Shown: positions 1 through 12,274, counted from the stretch's first letter. The stretch is DNA of 64,000 nucleotides from Daphnia pulex (GCF_021134715.1 NC_060026.1:372001-436000), one strand, 5' to 3'. Translations and numbers: made by a program. Notes: a model not told the origin generated them from the sequence alone.

Positions 1-27
1 TGCTGAATCTGAGAGAAAAATTCTTAC

Positions 28-144
28 CATCTGGTCAGACAATTGCTGCAACCGTTCCTCTACCGAAAGGCCACTTGCGATTGTAATAGACCCAAGACAA
101 ACTAAAATACCAACTTGTAAAAGTAAAACGAAGTTACGAGCCAT
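28..144 (-). CDS. First exon of a secreted coiled-coil protein (partial)
   Basis: The reverse strand opens with ATG at 144 and reads 39 codons to a clean GTAAGA splice donor just below 28. The peptide has a basic start and a hydrophobic core, so it looks like a signal peptide, then begins an amphipathic stretch rich in Glu, Leu and Gln typical of a coiled coil. The layout (signal peptide, short coiled coil, donor after about 40 codons) matches exon 1 of the complete C1q-like gene at 1634-3577 on the same strand, so this is probably the start of a tandem relative whose remaining exons lie left of the window. A TATA-like TTATAAGC lies about 50 bp upstream (near 195-202). Only one exon is seen, so the family is inferred from the neighbour. 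Confidence 0.6.
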
Positions 145-1633
145 TGTGTCTACCTTTTGGAAGAAAGTGCGCTAAAATGTTGAGTGTCCCTTGCTTATAA
201 CTTGAGAGCGCTTCAGAGAGATCGATAGATATGTAGCGAAGAAATTAACTTTGTGTGCGTGTTGGATTTCGTTTGTTTTACTTTTCAGGTGCAAAAGTCA
301 CTTGCGCGTATTTGTTTCTAATTCAAATGTGGGTCATGTTTGCTCTTTGATTCGGCAGGCAAATAATCGATGTAGTAGAAGTACAGATAACGTTAATGCC
401 AATCAAATTCGTGCACTTTGAATGGTCATGCAACGTAGCTTGGTGCAATCCGATTTCAAATTCCTTTTTGACCCAGTTGTTTTGTGCTTCTGCGCCAATG
501 TCAAAAACAAACAAACGAAGTCTTTTTTTTTTTACCCTGATTCAAAGAAATTTGATTTCTTCTGAATGAGTAACCAATTTTTTTATTTATTTTATGTAGG
601 TGAACAGCTGATTGTAGCAGATTGAACGCTGAAAAATCGAATCACCTTTAATTCAATCGATGTCTGGCGACTCCTTTCCCTATTTTACATTTCTTTAAAC
701 CTTATGTCCTCGTGTACATTCGTGCGAGGGCGAGTGTATTCACGAAGACGTCCTTCCTCCCTTTTTCCTGTTGGACCCACCTTCATGATCTGCAGATGGA
801 GCGTCTAGGATTTCAGGATTTCAGGTAGGTGGCAATTGACGTTCATTTTTAGTTAAATTAAAGCTATTTATCAAACCAGAGTCATTTTTGCGTGAAAGAG
901 ACGCAGACTTAACTCGGTCTTATTTGATAGCATGCATGAGACGAGTTGAATCGACAGTTAAATTACGTTGTGACACGTTTCGCTGTAGTTGCGTAGACGT
1001 AAAACATGGAGGGTATTGTGGTCTGGTCGACTTCTTCTTGCGCTCAAATCTTTCATATTCAACTGCGTCGATTAAATTTGGCTTCATATTTTTTTGCCTA
1101 AAGAAATGCGAGTACATTCAATCCACAGATGAACTTTTAATTATCAGCGACTCCCAGACTGTATCAAACGCCAGTTTTTTTTCAAACTTTTGTTGGTGTT
1201 GTTTGTCTCGGAAAGATTTCTTTCCTGAAATCAGACAGAAGTATTTTGCTGAGTCACAATTACCTTGTTTTTAAGAATCTTTAGTGGGTTAACCACATCT
1301 ATTGTGCAGTCTTTCTGCTCGCCAACGTTTTTGTTAAATTACGTCACTTTATTCTTATACTAAACACACCCGCTGTTTTACACAAACATTTTTTATCCGC
1401 GTTTTCGGTTTCAAACCGAAGAGGGAACATTTTCTTCTCGATTTGAAAGCTGGTTTTGCTATGATGCTTTATTTGATTTCGTACTAACCACAAAAAGATT
1501 TCCCAATTGAAGAGAAAATGGTCCATAGAGTTTGCAACATATACCATTTATTTCTCTACTTTAAATGTATTATCTTGCTCGGACATTTGAATCGTCTTTT
1601 GCTGAATCTAATTCTACCGTCTATAGCGATTTT
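145..1633. other. Intergenic, AT-rich; holds one exon-like repeat copy
   Basis: Spacer between the two secreted coiled-coil genes. It contains poly-T runs and one copy (about 700-790) of an exon-like element also found near 13430 and 28505. AATAAA on the reverse strand near 1547-1552 is a likely polyadenylation signal for the gene that ends at 1634. Open frames at 888-1274 (plus) and 920-1117 (minus) overlap each other and show no recognisable motif; they are treated as chance. Confidence 0.5.
700..790 (-). repeat. Exon-like dispersed element, copy A
   Basis: One of three copies (others near 13430-13545 and 28505-28615). All three hold an inverted pair built from CTCGTGTAC and its near complement. 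On the reverse strand they share a short peptide pattern, R-E-Y-(T/V) followed by (N/D)-V-H-E-(D/N). Similarity between copies A and B continues past a possible plus-strand splice donor at about 822. They may be duplicated relics of one coding exon or a small mobile element; which strand was coding is not certain. Confidence 0.45.
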
Positions 1634-3577
1634 TTAAAGTCTGTTTTTAAGCGATTGAGCCACATCCTCTTGCAGTAGCCAGCCATTGAAGTGGGTGTAG
1701 TGGCCTCCGTTGTCATAGAGGTACATCGTGTCTGCTCGATCGACCTGTATCCAAATTTCATCTCTAGCCTGGAGATACAACGTTGATTGAAGAGAGAAGC
1801 TATCCGTACTCATAGCCTGAGTCAAGTCCGCTTCGCTCATACTGATTTCTACGCCGTTCTTCCTTAAAGATACTTGAAATAATCCGTCGACAAATAACGC
1901 TGCACGCATGAAGGCGATGCCGGAGAAGGAGAAGAAGTAGGTTCCAGTGACAGGTGCCGTAAACTTGCCGCTTCCTTTGTTCATTGCATCTCCCGTGTTG
2001 ATTTTTACCTCGTCGAACGTGATCGGGGTGTGTGTCCCATAGAAACTGCGGCTTCTCTGAGCGTAGAAATAGACGGAGGCTGACTGGACACCATCCAATC
2101 CAATCCATGTCTGGGACGCTGCGGGCATTATGTGTCAGTAATTCGAAAATTAAAGTTTGAATCTAAATTATTGTTTCGAAATGCCATTAATTTTACCTGG
2201 GTCGCCCAAAGATTTAGTGAAATCGCAGTAGACAGTTTCGACCATTTTCTTTCCCATCACGGAATAAAATCCGCTAACACTGTGTCCAATTTTCAATAGA
2301 TCTTCGCAGGAAGTTGGGAATCCGGTGACGATTGCGTCGCCACTACATTCGAATCGGCCGAGGGTGTGAACTCCGGTTGAAATTTGACCAAAGTTTAATT
2401 GCGTTATTGGAAGACTTGCCTTTTTCGTTACGACACCTGCGCATTTCAATTCGGGAAAATCAAATAACACAACTGACAGTCACTTTTGCTTAATAATTGG
2501 GACTATTAACAATTCCCATTCAACATTATACCGTCGTCGTTTAACACATATGAAGCAGTTGCATCGCAATTGCATTTGACGTTAGAATCGATACAATTCC
2601 CCTCGATTCCGCATTGACAGGTGTGAACGCTCGAGTCACTCCCGGCCCAGAAATATTGCGGATTTCCATCTCTGTCATTCCACCAACTGTAAATGACTCC
2701 ATCCTTCTCTAGTGGGGCGTCGTAGCATTCGTACTAGAAAAAGAAATATATCATCGGATGTTTTACATTTGCGAAATTGTACCAGGTTTACTTTGATTGA
2801 CTGATGGCATTCGTTCGAGAGTTCAGCTAGCGTTGTCATTTGCCTCATAGTTGCGTTGTAGATAATTTCTCTGGAATAACAACCTGGATCAGTGCAATAT
2901 CCTACGTCTATCGAATCTTCGCTGTCGTGTAGGATGGTTGTTTTCCCTGTAAGTCGTTTGTTGTTGTATACGATTAATTTTTGTTAATGCGCATTACCCT
3001 TTTTTTGTACCTGTGGCCATGTCGCAGTAGACGAAAATGGGATCGTCCCCAACTCCCTGACCGTCAGGATCGATCCAATGCATTCCCATCGTCAGGGACG
3101 GATCGGCTGCACGAGCTTCGCTGCACGTTCTGTACATGACGTTCTTTGTGGCCAACTGATTTGTTTCTCTTTCCTTAGTGGCAAGCAGCTCGAGTTCTAG
3201 TCTTTGAACTTTTTCTTCTAAGATTCCCTGTTGATTGATATAATTTGAACAAGTTTTTCAATGAAATTGATCTGAAAAGTTGTTTAGTAAGAAAGAGACT
3301 TGCATGTTGCCGATCTTTTTGCTCCATAAGCTCTTCCAGTCGAGCCACTTTGCTTTCCAGGTTGATTTTAAGCGTATTCTGGAAATGGGCGAAGAACACA
3401 TTTCAGTTAAAAAACGAGTTTAACATCTTGAATTTTGTATATTACGTAGTTGGTTGTCAGTTGTTGGAGTTGATCCTGAATTTCCCCCAAGGATGGACGG
3501 TCATCTGCAGCCGAGCCAGCCGTCCATTCAGATGCGCAAATGAGTAAAGTTAAGAAAAGCGCGTAAAAGTTTGCCAT
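1634..3577 (-). CDS. Secreted coiled-coil, fibrinogen-like, C1q-domain protein (7 exons)
   Basis: Seven exons join in frame: 3446-3577, 3304-3378, 3011-3227, 2783-2946, 2532-2733, 2197-2436 and 1634-2118, giving 504 residues. Exon 1 encodes a signal peptide. Exons 2-3 encode a heptad-like coiled coil. Exons 3-6 carry two Cys-containing segments, each with a Val-Tyr-Cys-Asp motif, resembling the fibrinogen/contactin-associated type (sequence DPDGQGVGDDP before the first). Exon 7 is a C1q globular domain: TWIGLDGV start, then F(T/S)AP-V-TGTYFFSFSG and a C-terminal FNGWLL. C1q proteins form trimers and bind ligands outside the cell; a lectin-like immune or adhesion role is inferred. Exon 2 ends in a GC-AG intron (CAT then GCAAGT), required to keep frame. 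A reverse AATAAA lies about 85 bp past the stop. Confidence 0.8.
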
Positions 3578-5000
3578 TTTCACCTTCTCCCAGCGTCAGA
3601 ATAGCGCCCGTTTTCACTTGGACTGTCGCGATTTGTATCTGTTTAGTTGTACCTGTTTACTTGAGGTTTTGAACAAAACGATATTTTTTCAGGTCTGTTT
3701 GATATTTGGGATGAGATAAATAGGTGCGTGTTGGCCAGTGTGGATTGTTTTTCATGGGCTGATCTGACCGTTGATCCAAGTCAATGTCATTGGCATCTGC
3801 CTGAAGTAATAAAATCAATAGATTCAATCCATAAAATCAGTCGACTATCAGCGGAGCTTCAATTTATCTCCGATTCTCTTCGAGGTGTTGCGTACGTGTT
3901 GAAATGTTCAAAACATTTCCCCACTTTTTCTGAGTTATATTTAACCCAATATAACTTTGACGCTCATGATGAAACGAAACATTTTACTGCTACAAAAACA
4001 ATTTCGCCTTTTTTTTTATCAGAAAGGTTTTCTTTATTGAAGGGAAAGGTTTCAAATCGATGCGTAGATTTGGTTTAGAGTTAATGGGCACTGATTACAT
4101 AAGCAACTACACGTAATTCAAATAATCGACGTTTTGAAACAAAGTTTGGTGGGAAAAGACAATGCAGGACTTTAAGGTTGTTCTTGGCATTTACCTGTCG
4201 TCATGTGTTAACAGTGGAAATCGTTAATTACCTGGCCAACAGGATCAGGATACAGTGTCAGGAATGGGTTTTAAAAAACTCCGGTGGTCTTGATGTTCCC
4301 CACGTCGTAATGTTTAATGAAATGTCTGCTTATAGTAAAATTATCCTCTAGTAATTTAGCTTACGATTTTGATTCAAAGAGAGAACACTTGACTGCAAAC
4401 CGCTCAAATAATTTTCCTTTTTTTTTTCATTTGTTAAATCGGTTTCTCTTGAAAATTGGAACGAGGTTTTCAGCTGGTTTTCAGATAACCAAAGATGATG
4501 ACAATTTTACTAGTTTTGTTACTGTTTAAGTGTAGGCTATTATCTCGTTCACAGTTCACAGAACTTTGTTGTTCTTTTCAAGTCAAGGATTTGTATTTGT
4601 TTATTCCTTTGCGCTGCACTTGAGTCTTTTACCGCTTGTTATCCCCTATACAAGTCAAAAGATTAACACGACATTCCGTCTTGAGTCGGTTAAAGTTAAG
4701 GGACTGAAACCGTTTACAAAATGGATTGGACTTTTTCAATGAGTTGTTTTTGTTCCAACAGCAAATTTGGTCCGATTCCCCGGAAGTTTTTTATATTTGC
4801 TGCCAAGCAAAAAGTAATGTAGGAAGTAAAAAATTTAAAATGTTGATTATACCGTTTATTCAATGGGCGTAAATAATGAAGGATAATTAAAATTTGTTTT
4901 TAAAAAGCTAAAGAAAGTCTACCCCTTTGTGCCCTTACCCAATAATGGTGAAAACAAAATAAGTAAACAAAAAAAAAGCAGTGCGTTGCACTTGATTTCA
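3578..5000. other. Intergenic spacer
   Basis: AT-rich spacer between the C1q-type gene and the 3' end of the GTPase gene. A reverse-strand AATAAA at about 4855-4860 sits roughly 145 bp past the GTPase stop and is its likely polyadenylation signal. The 116-codon frame at 3728-4078 and the 70-codon frame at 4317-4529 show no motif or splice support. Confidence 0.5.
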
Positions 5001-7602
5001 TCAATTTAACTGTTCCATGTCTTCCCCAGCCAAATTCTCCATTGCTATCTTCAAGACCTCTTTGAGGATATTGATTCTCTCAGCGTAACCGTGTTTCTTT
5101 TCTTTCTGGTCATTGTCGATCTTCAACTGGATGTATTCGGCCGTGGTGAGCGGATCCCCGCGTAGCGCTTTACTTTTCAACAGATTTGAGCAGCTTGTGA
5201 TATCTTTCATGGCTGTGAAAATGTTGAGTTTGAAACGCTCGATTTCTGCATTTATGCTAGTTAGTGTGTCTTCAGCATTCGCCTGCTGTCCCATAGCCTC
5301 TTCGTAGCGTTTGCGCATGTCAAACAGGGTTTGTTTCTCCTCCACCTGTTGGTAGACCCAGCGTTGTCTTTCGTTGACATGAACGTCAGTTGGGCACTTG
5401 CCAGGGCAGACTTTGCACGTACGGTTTTGCGTGAGTAAATTTCTTCCTGCCTCAATAGCTACTGTAATTGTGGCCATGCTCCATACAAGTGGGTTCGGGA
5501 TAGGGACCCATGTGCTCATTCCCGTTGAGTCAACTTCCGAACTGTTTGTACAGATATCTGGTGTTTTCTTAGCTAAAGAGTCGATAATTTGATGAGTCGG
5601 AAGAGTGATCATTATCATTGCATCTGTAATATTTCCGGCAGGGAATGATAATTCCCAAAATGCTGGGCAGAAGTTCGTCCACAAAATCGGATTGCAAGGG
5701 TAATGACACGTTACCTCACATTTTCTGCAATTAAGCGCAGATTGAATGCTGTCGATTGTTTTCTTCACCTTCTTGGGTACTGTCACTGTGATCTCAAAAT
5801 TCTGGTTGCTGTCGATTTTTTCCTTGTTTTGGGCGATGATTGCCTCCGTGTTACGCAATTCATAGATTTTCGCCAGTTGTTCATCGATCATACCCCACAA
5901 AAATTCGAGTTGGATTTCGATACATTTTCTCATTTTCAAAACCTCCTTTGTCATCTGCAGCGATTGCGTCGGCATGTTGTTCAGCTCCTTGAAGAAGGAT
6001 TCAAAGCCATCCATTGACAATTTCCATTTACCGTATGACATGTAATCACCTTCCAAGGGCTTTATATCCATGGCGCCATTGTTGAATTTGAAATGACTAG
6101 GCGATCCCTTGGAATCTGTCTGACATGGAAGTTCCGCCTGTGTGATGGCATCCAAGACGTGCGGTTCAGTTTCACCTCCGTCAAAAAAGGTGACCAAGAA
6201 ATGGATATTATCTTTCATGTCATTGCCGAAAATCTTTAAAACCGATTCGAAAATGTATTTCTGCGAAGCGGTGAGACGAGCGTCTGAAGATTTCACGACG
6301 AAGCCAACAGCGTCCAATACCTGCATTGCAATTTTCGGGTATTATATAACAAATCAAATTCTCTCACATAGATTGAAATATCTACTGTACCTGAATGCCG
6401 TTGGAATGTTCAAAGAATTCTTTGATAGTTGCCGTGATTTCCTCATCGCGTTCGATCCCTCGGGTGTCTCCGAATCCCGGCGTGTCGACTATTGTCAGCG
6501 AAAATGGAATGCGGAATCCATTTTGGTAGTGCAGGTCATAGGCGGTGACTCCTTGGGTTTGGCTGTGAGCTTGGTTGCCTCCTCTGACATCTTCTTCGAT
6601 TAGCATGAACCGGAAATCATCCTCCCAGTTCACGCCCAACACGTAATTAATCATGGCATTGATCATGGTCGTCTTGCCCGATCCCGTTTCTCCCATGAGC
6701 AGAATAGTTTTCCACGGTCTGTCCATCAGTTGGTTGGGTTTTCCGAATGAGAATCGTTTGATGATGGTCGTGGCATCATCAAAAGTCGTTTCGTTCAATT
6801 CGAGTTGGTAGGAAAACGTGTTCTCTTTTAATCGTTTCAAGAATTTGCATTGGTTTTGGATTTGAATCACTAGTCTTATGTTGTCTTCACCAGTTTCCCT
6901 TTGGCGAATGTTTTGCTGCTCTCGGGCAACTGCGAACTGTTGAGACATGCATTTGGTGTCCTTTGAGTGTTGAGGCTGAGCTACTGGTACAGGTGATGAA
7001 GCGGACGCCATCGCCAATGATTCTCCGTGTTGCCGAGTCTTAGCGTTCTCTCTTTGAGAGGTCAACCAATCCATTACCATGGTTTCTATTGTCGTTGTTT
7101 GCTGATGTTCAACTAGTGTAGAAGTGGATGCCGTTGCCAAAGTTTCTCCGTGACGTTGATGAGCGTTTCCGTCTTGGATGGGCCTAGCTAATCGCATGGG
7201 TTCAACCAGCTTTTTTAAGCCTGGAATTGCTGTTGAAGAGGCCGATGCTGCTGCTGCCAAACCTAACTGATTTTTCAGCCTCCGTAAAGTGTTGACGGGA
7301 ATGGCGTTGGCCAAGACACTGCCGTTGAGCAAATCGTCTTTGACGTCTTCCAAATCAAGTAAATTATTAGCCACTAGTAAATAGCTGTAGGCTTCGACTC
7401 TATTATTTGTTAAGATGCCGACCAATTCGGGTGTCAACAGTTTAACAGCTTTTTGATTGAGGACGGGAATGATGTCATCTAACTCTGTCGAATTGAAGTT
7501 TTCGGTTAGCTTCTTGTAATATCTTATGATTTCACTGGTATTGGAATTGGCCGTGGCGAAGAGCCTTTCTAGACGATCGATTTGGTTCTGCAAGTCGCTC
7601 AT
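5001..7602 (-). CDS. Large AIG1/GIMAP-like P-loop GTPase (2 exons)
   Basis: Exon 1 (6391-7602, 404 codons) and exon 2 (5001-6320, 439 codons plus stop) are joined by a 70-bp GT-AG intron and encode 843 residues. Residues 1-115 form a helical leader, then a Ser/Thr/Ala/Gln-rich linker (about 116-235) containing a repeated HGE(T/S)LA unit. The G domain has the P-loop GETGSGKT at 304-311, the switch-II motif DTPGFGDT at 373-380 and a TFFDGGE segment at 448-454 where GIMAP-type proteins place their G4 region; a canonical N/TKxD is not seen. The second half carries two Cys clusters (CRKC..TC.YPC and CKVCPGKC), possibly metal binding, and a long charged coiled coil ending in EDMEQLN. AIG1/GIMAP GTPases regulate immune-cell survival and vesicle events in other organisms; the role here is inferred. 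The start ATG lies in a conserved block shared with the decayed copy at 14780. Confidence 0.82.
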
Positions 7603-8560
7603 TTTCTATTATCTACGTGAAATGAAATGGATTTTTAAAACACTGGAATCGAGTCCGGAAATGGAATTTAACTCGATTTAATTTCGTATTTAAACATTCT
7701 TGACTACGTTTTCCAAAAAATTCGACTTCTGACGTGACTGTCAACCGAAACCGTAAGTGCATGACATGGACTGTCATGTATTAAAAAGCAGCAAATAGAA
7801 AAATAGTGGTTTTTTTTTTTTAAACAGTAGTGCAGTGGTACTATTCACATCGCTTTTTCGATTTCAGTTCGAAATTTTATCTCTGACGTCTACCGAACTT
7901 TATCAGCATTCGTTTGTTAACGTTTGGTGCGTCATTGGTTATTTTAGAAAGATGACGAAAGATCATTTATTATTACAATAAAAGTTTAATCCTGCGTGAC
8001 TGATAACATATACGAAATGTTTTAAATTTACTGAAAAGGAATTTTGTAATTTACAGCATTATTTATAGGCATTTAGACATGTCGTAAAAGGAATAGAGTC
8101 GGGATAACTGGACAAGTATTTTCAAACATTCCACGAAAACGCCATATTTTCTTCATTGTAAAAACAACTTTTAAAAACAGTACTTACCCCAGTTATGCTG
8201 GCCAGTTTATTACTAGTCCTATTTGTTGCGGTGTCGTGAAATTTGGAACATGATCAACGTCGATAAAATTTCATCCATTCAATCTTGGCACATCTCACTT
8301 ACGAGGTGACGCGAAGTTAACTCAATTAGTTCGTTTAATAACTTCACAACTACCGTTTTGCCACGTAGCGCATTTCGTTATCTTTTTTTTATCTTTCTCT
8401 TCCAAAGAAGCGATGACGTAGTAGGGTGTTTGCCTCTGTATCTTTTAAACGGGGTATTGTATTGAACGAGTTGAGAAAACAATAAAATGTGAACGAAATC
8501 ACTCCGGGACAGGCAAAGATGGCTCGCAACGAACGACAGTTTTTATGGAGTATAACTTGC
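7603..8560 (-). promoter_or_regulatory. Upstream region of the GTPase, duplicated with the gene
   Basis: This stretch is closely matched by 14781-15640, upstream of the broken GTPase copy. Long blocks agree, for example around the sequences GAGTCGGGATAACTGG and CATTCCACGAAAACGCCAT. It marks the reach of the duplication and must hold the GTPase promoter. No clear TATA box was picked out. Confidence 0.55.
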
Positions 8561-9483
8561 AGCCTGCACTGGCCTTTCAAGGGTGACTGTGGCACAGTAT
8601 ATAGCTGGCTGGATATTGGAGTGTGTGTATTGATGGATGGGAAAGAAATTTAAAAAATGTGACTGGATCGAGCGCTCTTGTTTGACGACTTGAAAGTTGG
8701 TGCGTAGTTTTTTTTATTTTATTTTTGACAATTGAAGAATTGGAAAGGGGAAATGTTTGGCGGATTTGTTGCTCATTCAAGATCTCATAGTCAAAATTAT
8801 TCTTTTCCCTTTTTGACGCGTGATTAAAACGTTTGCAGTTCAGTTCCACGTCGAGACTTACTTTTCAGTCCCGACTTGAGCACCTGGATGATTGACTTTG
8901 GGTTTTTCAAATACTCGGTAAATTGCAAGTTGCAAAATTTGCCCCTCCCCCTCCTCTTATCCTAGCGCGCTCTGACACACATCCTCCGATCTATTTTGAT
9001 ATTTTCGCATTTTCCGATAGCAAGAACAAACCCCGGCCCTCTAGTGACCTTAAGTTGGAAACTAAACCTATAATTTCTGGAAAATTAGAGCGGGTTTCCC
9101 ACGTCATTGGCGTGAATTTTGAAATCTTTGAAAGGAAAAGTCTGACGTGAAGACAATTGGCAGGAAACGACAACTGCATCTAATTTAGCGAATTGATGAC
9201 ACATAACGAAATAAGTGGTGTCTATTACAAAGGCTGGTCTTGACTGCAAGGAAATTCAAGTGAAATGCAATCAGCAGGCGAGTCATTTGCTTGCTTCAAC
9301 TAATAACGTTTATTCAGAAAACTTTTTAATGGCTGTCCACTCGTGCAGTAAATGGCGTGGCTTGTAGTATAACTAATAATCAATATTAGTCAGCCGGCTA
9401 ATAATAATAATAATAATAACTAAAAAACCAAATTTGTGAATTTGAGAATTGGGTCGTTTCATGTTGGTCGTCGTGGATCAATT
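8561..9483. other. Intergenic spacer with TAA microsatellite
   Basis: No gene recognised. A short TAA/ATA microsatellite of about seven units lies at 9399-9419. A reverse-strand AATAAA at about 9309-9314 (context CTGAATAAACG), some 170 bp past the stop of the serine protease homologue, matches the CTGAATAAACA context of its relatives at 31998 and 47641 and is its likely polyadenylation signal. Confidence 0.5.
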
Positions 9484-11100
9484 TTATTTCATGTATGTGT
9501 CAATCCACGTCCTGTATGCCGACACTCTGGTTTTTAGGCCGTTACTAAAGCAATCTGTAACAAAAAGAAACCATCAAAACCAAATCGTCATTTAATTTCA
9601 AACCAAATATTTCATTTTCAAACACTCAATACCCTTGGTGTAGCTGTTGATTCCAACAACGGTCCAGGCTCCTGGCGACGGGAGGATGACAACTGGGCCT
9701 CCCTTGTCAATCTGTGATTTTAGCCATAATATAATTTCATCACGTAGAGAACCAAGTGAAAATGAATATTGATAGAGCCAATTATATATGTTACTTTGCA
9801 TGCGTATGGACCAGTGGAGCTAGTATCGAGGCAGATAGTCGCGTCCGTCACATATTTGCCAAATGTCGAGTCACCCTTGCACTCGGTGTTGGCCATAATT
9901 GGAATTGCAGTTTTGGTTTGTTGCAGTTTTATTACGCCTGAATCTGGAATTAAACAATTATAAGACACACTGCATCACAATTAATAATTAACAATGAGTT
10001 GGTTATTTATCGTTACCTTCGGTTCCCCAACCCATAATTATGGCATTTTCTTCGACGTATTGATCGGGGTCGGAACTGGCCGGCGGCAAACAAGCGGGGC
10101 CGACAGTCTTGGAAATAGCCACGGGCGCGTCCAGTGTTAGGATGGCGATGTCATTGGCCTGACCAAAATCAAAAGGGAGTCAATTAAATGTCAAAAATAC
10201 TAATCGTTTTTTTGTTGTTGTAGCGACTTACGTAATTGAAGGCGTTGTATTTGTCGTGGAGGACAACTTTGGTGATCCTCCTCGTCATTTGGACGTCGGA
10301 TTGGTCCGATAAATACATTCCAATCAATGCGGTCACAGACGATATCTCATACAAGGACAATCTTTACGCGCCCGAGAAAAAATAGCAGGTGAAATCATTT
10401 TGTGACACTACATTTAAAAAAAAAATGAAAACATGAATTACGCTTCGAGGCACTGGGCCGCCAGTAGGACTTTGGTGTCACTAATCAATGTTCCGCTGCA
10501 AAATAATTTACCATCAGTGCTTTTTTGCAGGGCTACCTGAATTTTGAAATGATTTAAATATGGGGCAATTAAGGGCGTATCAAGGTGCAAATCTCACAAT
10601 GAAAGGCCAAGCGCCCTTTTTGGCAACGATTGCGCCATAGACTCTTCCGCTTGCCAATCCCCCTGTCTTTGGCATTGTGGCCGGTCCGCCGCCACAAGTC
10701 GCTGCCACTTGTTTGACGTCAATCGGCTCCTCTTCCAATCGGCTAAGATATCCAGACGGATACGGCCATCCGCTGGGCTGTTGCTGCTGGCGAAACATCA
10801 TTGGGTAAGGATTGAACGATGGCACCGGAATGAATCCTGGATTGGCAATTTGGCCGTACCAGTTCTTGCCTTGAAATGGGGAAGCATATCCCGAACCATC
10901 AACTGAATTTAAATATTAAAAACATCAGACTCAGCCAATTTTAGAAATGAAAGGAAATTATTTTCAATACGATCGATGATGATGGCATCGTCAGTACGGG
11001 AGACGCGCGGAAGGATGAAATAAGAGGCCTGGCAGCAGCTCAACAGACTCACGACCGCAAGTAAGAAGGCCATCGAAAAACCCTTTTGATCGCCAATCAT
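9484..11100 (-). CDS. Secreted trypsin-like serine protease homologue, catalytically dead (SPH copy 1)
   Basis: Eight exons (10971-11100, 10598-10902, 10442-10536, 10232-10361, 10017-10158, 9795-9943, 9633-9711, 9484-9554) join in frame to 366 residues. A signal peptide is followed by a Pro/Gln/Tyr-rich pro-region and a trypsin-fold domain from about residue 105. The fold is clear: CSGTLISDTKVLL, ANDIAIL, GWGTE, GGPVV and a C-terminal R.WID helix. The triad is broken: the TAAHC position reads LAAQC (His to Gln), the Asp of NDIAIL is kept, and the GDSGGP position reads IDKGGP (Ser to Lys). It cannot be a normal protease; SPHs of arthropods act as cofactors, for instance in prophenoloxidase activation, or as binding proteins, which is the inferred role. 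The start is chosen because M-x-x-Q-K-G recurs in relatives at 30637 and 45761. All introns are short and phase-consistent. Confidence 0.88.
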
Positions 11101-11234
11101 TGCACTAAATTTACGTCGAGAAACATTTTATTGGGGCCAAGTAAATTAGAGACAGAAATCTCTCAAAAGTATTAGTACTGCTATAAGTGATATTTAGCTT
11201 CTGATAACTTTATTCTTGAAATTTCAATTAGAAA

Positions 11235-11345
11235 AAAATTTATCAATTCTTTTAATTACCTTGATTGTGTAGAAGATTGTGTTGTTTCAACTTGGACGAC
11301 ACTGGTGATTCACTAGCGAGCTGGGCTTCCTTTTTATTGCCGGAG
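11235..11345 (-). promoter_or_regulatory. SPH copy 1 promoter and 5' UTR intron start
   Basis: On the reverse strand the block CAATAAAAAGGAAGCCC (TATA-like element within 11325-11340) is followed by GTGAATCAC(C/A)AGTGTCGTCCAAG and then, near 11260, a splice donor AAGGTAATTAAAAG. The same order and spacing recur upstream of the copies at 30637 and 45761, including the donor at copy 2. I read it as a core promoter, transcription start region and 5' UTR intron that were duplicated along with the genes. Confidence 0.6.
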
Positions 11346-11420
11346 TGAAGAAGCTCAAGATGCCCTGCGGAACCGCACCCTTGTTATTCATGTCTCCATA
11401 AACTGCGTTGAATTGAGCCA

Positions 11421-12150
11421 CCGCCCTTATTAGAAGTAAACGAAAAAGGTAAAAACATTAATTGTGATTTCAATCTGGTATCTTGCGATGTCACACAAAT
11501 GGTAAGGAGATGGCCCCCAGTTAGCTCTCTTTTTCATCATCGGTTATCGAACCCTGGGACTTTCCCGTGATGTTGAATTGCGACGATTTTGCTCTCGAAC
11601 TTTGCCGCGAGCGGAATGCAAATCATGTTGTTGGCCTTCTATACTCCTTTTTTTTCATAATTTTTCTCAGCTTAGTTTTGTCACGTCCCTTCAATAGCGA
11701 TAAATCAATTGATTTTTGCCTTGTAACATCGACTGATGTGACTCGAATCTCATCACCTCAGCAGTAGTAAAGAAACATCTTACCTAAAAAACCAAACAAA
11801 TATCAAATGCAAATCAAAAGTTTTTTTTTTTTTCAACGGCAGAGGGCCGTTGTAAATGAAAAAGCGTATACCGCTCTGATTTTTTAAAAGTGGCATATCT
11901 GAAAAGTTTCCTGTACGTATGACGACAAATATTGCCATTTTTGCTGTCCATTGTGTAATCAATAATTAAAGGTTTCAATCAACAACATTTTCCAGGGTCA
12001 CCCTCAGCACCAATTCACGGTGATCGTGTTTTTCGCAACTTCTCCACGTTTTCAGATTCGATGGTTTTGGTCGACGGTACTCGACATGTTTTGACAATGA
12101 GAATGCATCGAATAAATTAACAAAAAAAAACGTGCCAAGCAGGTGCCAAG
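11421..12150. other. Intergenic spacer
   Basis: AT-rich spacer upstream of the SPH gene, with poly-A and poly-T runs near 11820 and 12121. No gene recognised. Confidence 0.4.
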
Positions 12151-12274
12151 ACGAAAACGGAGTGACTTCGTGAATGGAAGTTCTGGTTTAGACATGAAAC
12201 GCAAACTAGTTTTTTCAACTATACAGAATGAAGATGGTGCGATTACAGGAGTCAATAACCCGGCGATTCAGGTA
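12150..12274 (+). other. Possible coding exon, unrecognised
   Basis: A plus-strand open segment ends at a strong donor (CAG then GTAAGA at 12275). It reads a basic stretch (PRRKR), then a Ser/Gly/Asp segment and QNEDGAITGVNNPAIQ. The composition looks like protein rather than spacer, and the basic cluster could be a nuclear localisation signal. No start codon, acceptor or following exon could be fixed, and no family is recognised. Confidence 0.3.

Noticed and set aside
888-1274. 128-codon plus-strand frame
   Set aside because: Cys- and Phe-rich with no motif, overlapped by an equally open minus frame, no splice or promoter signal.
3728-4078. 116-codon plus-strand frame
   Set aside because: No motif, ends in T-rich sequence, lies in a spacer between convincing genes.
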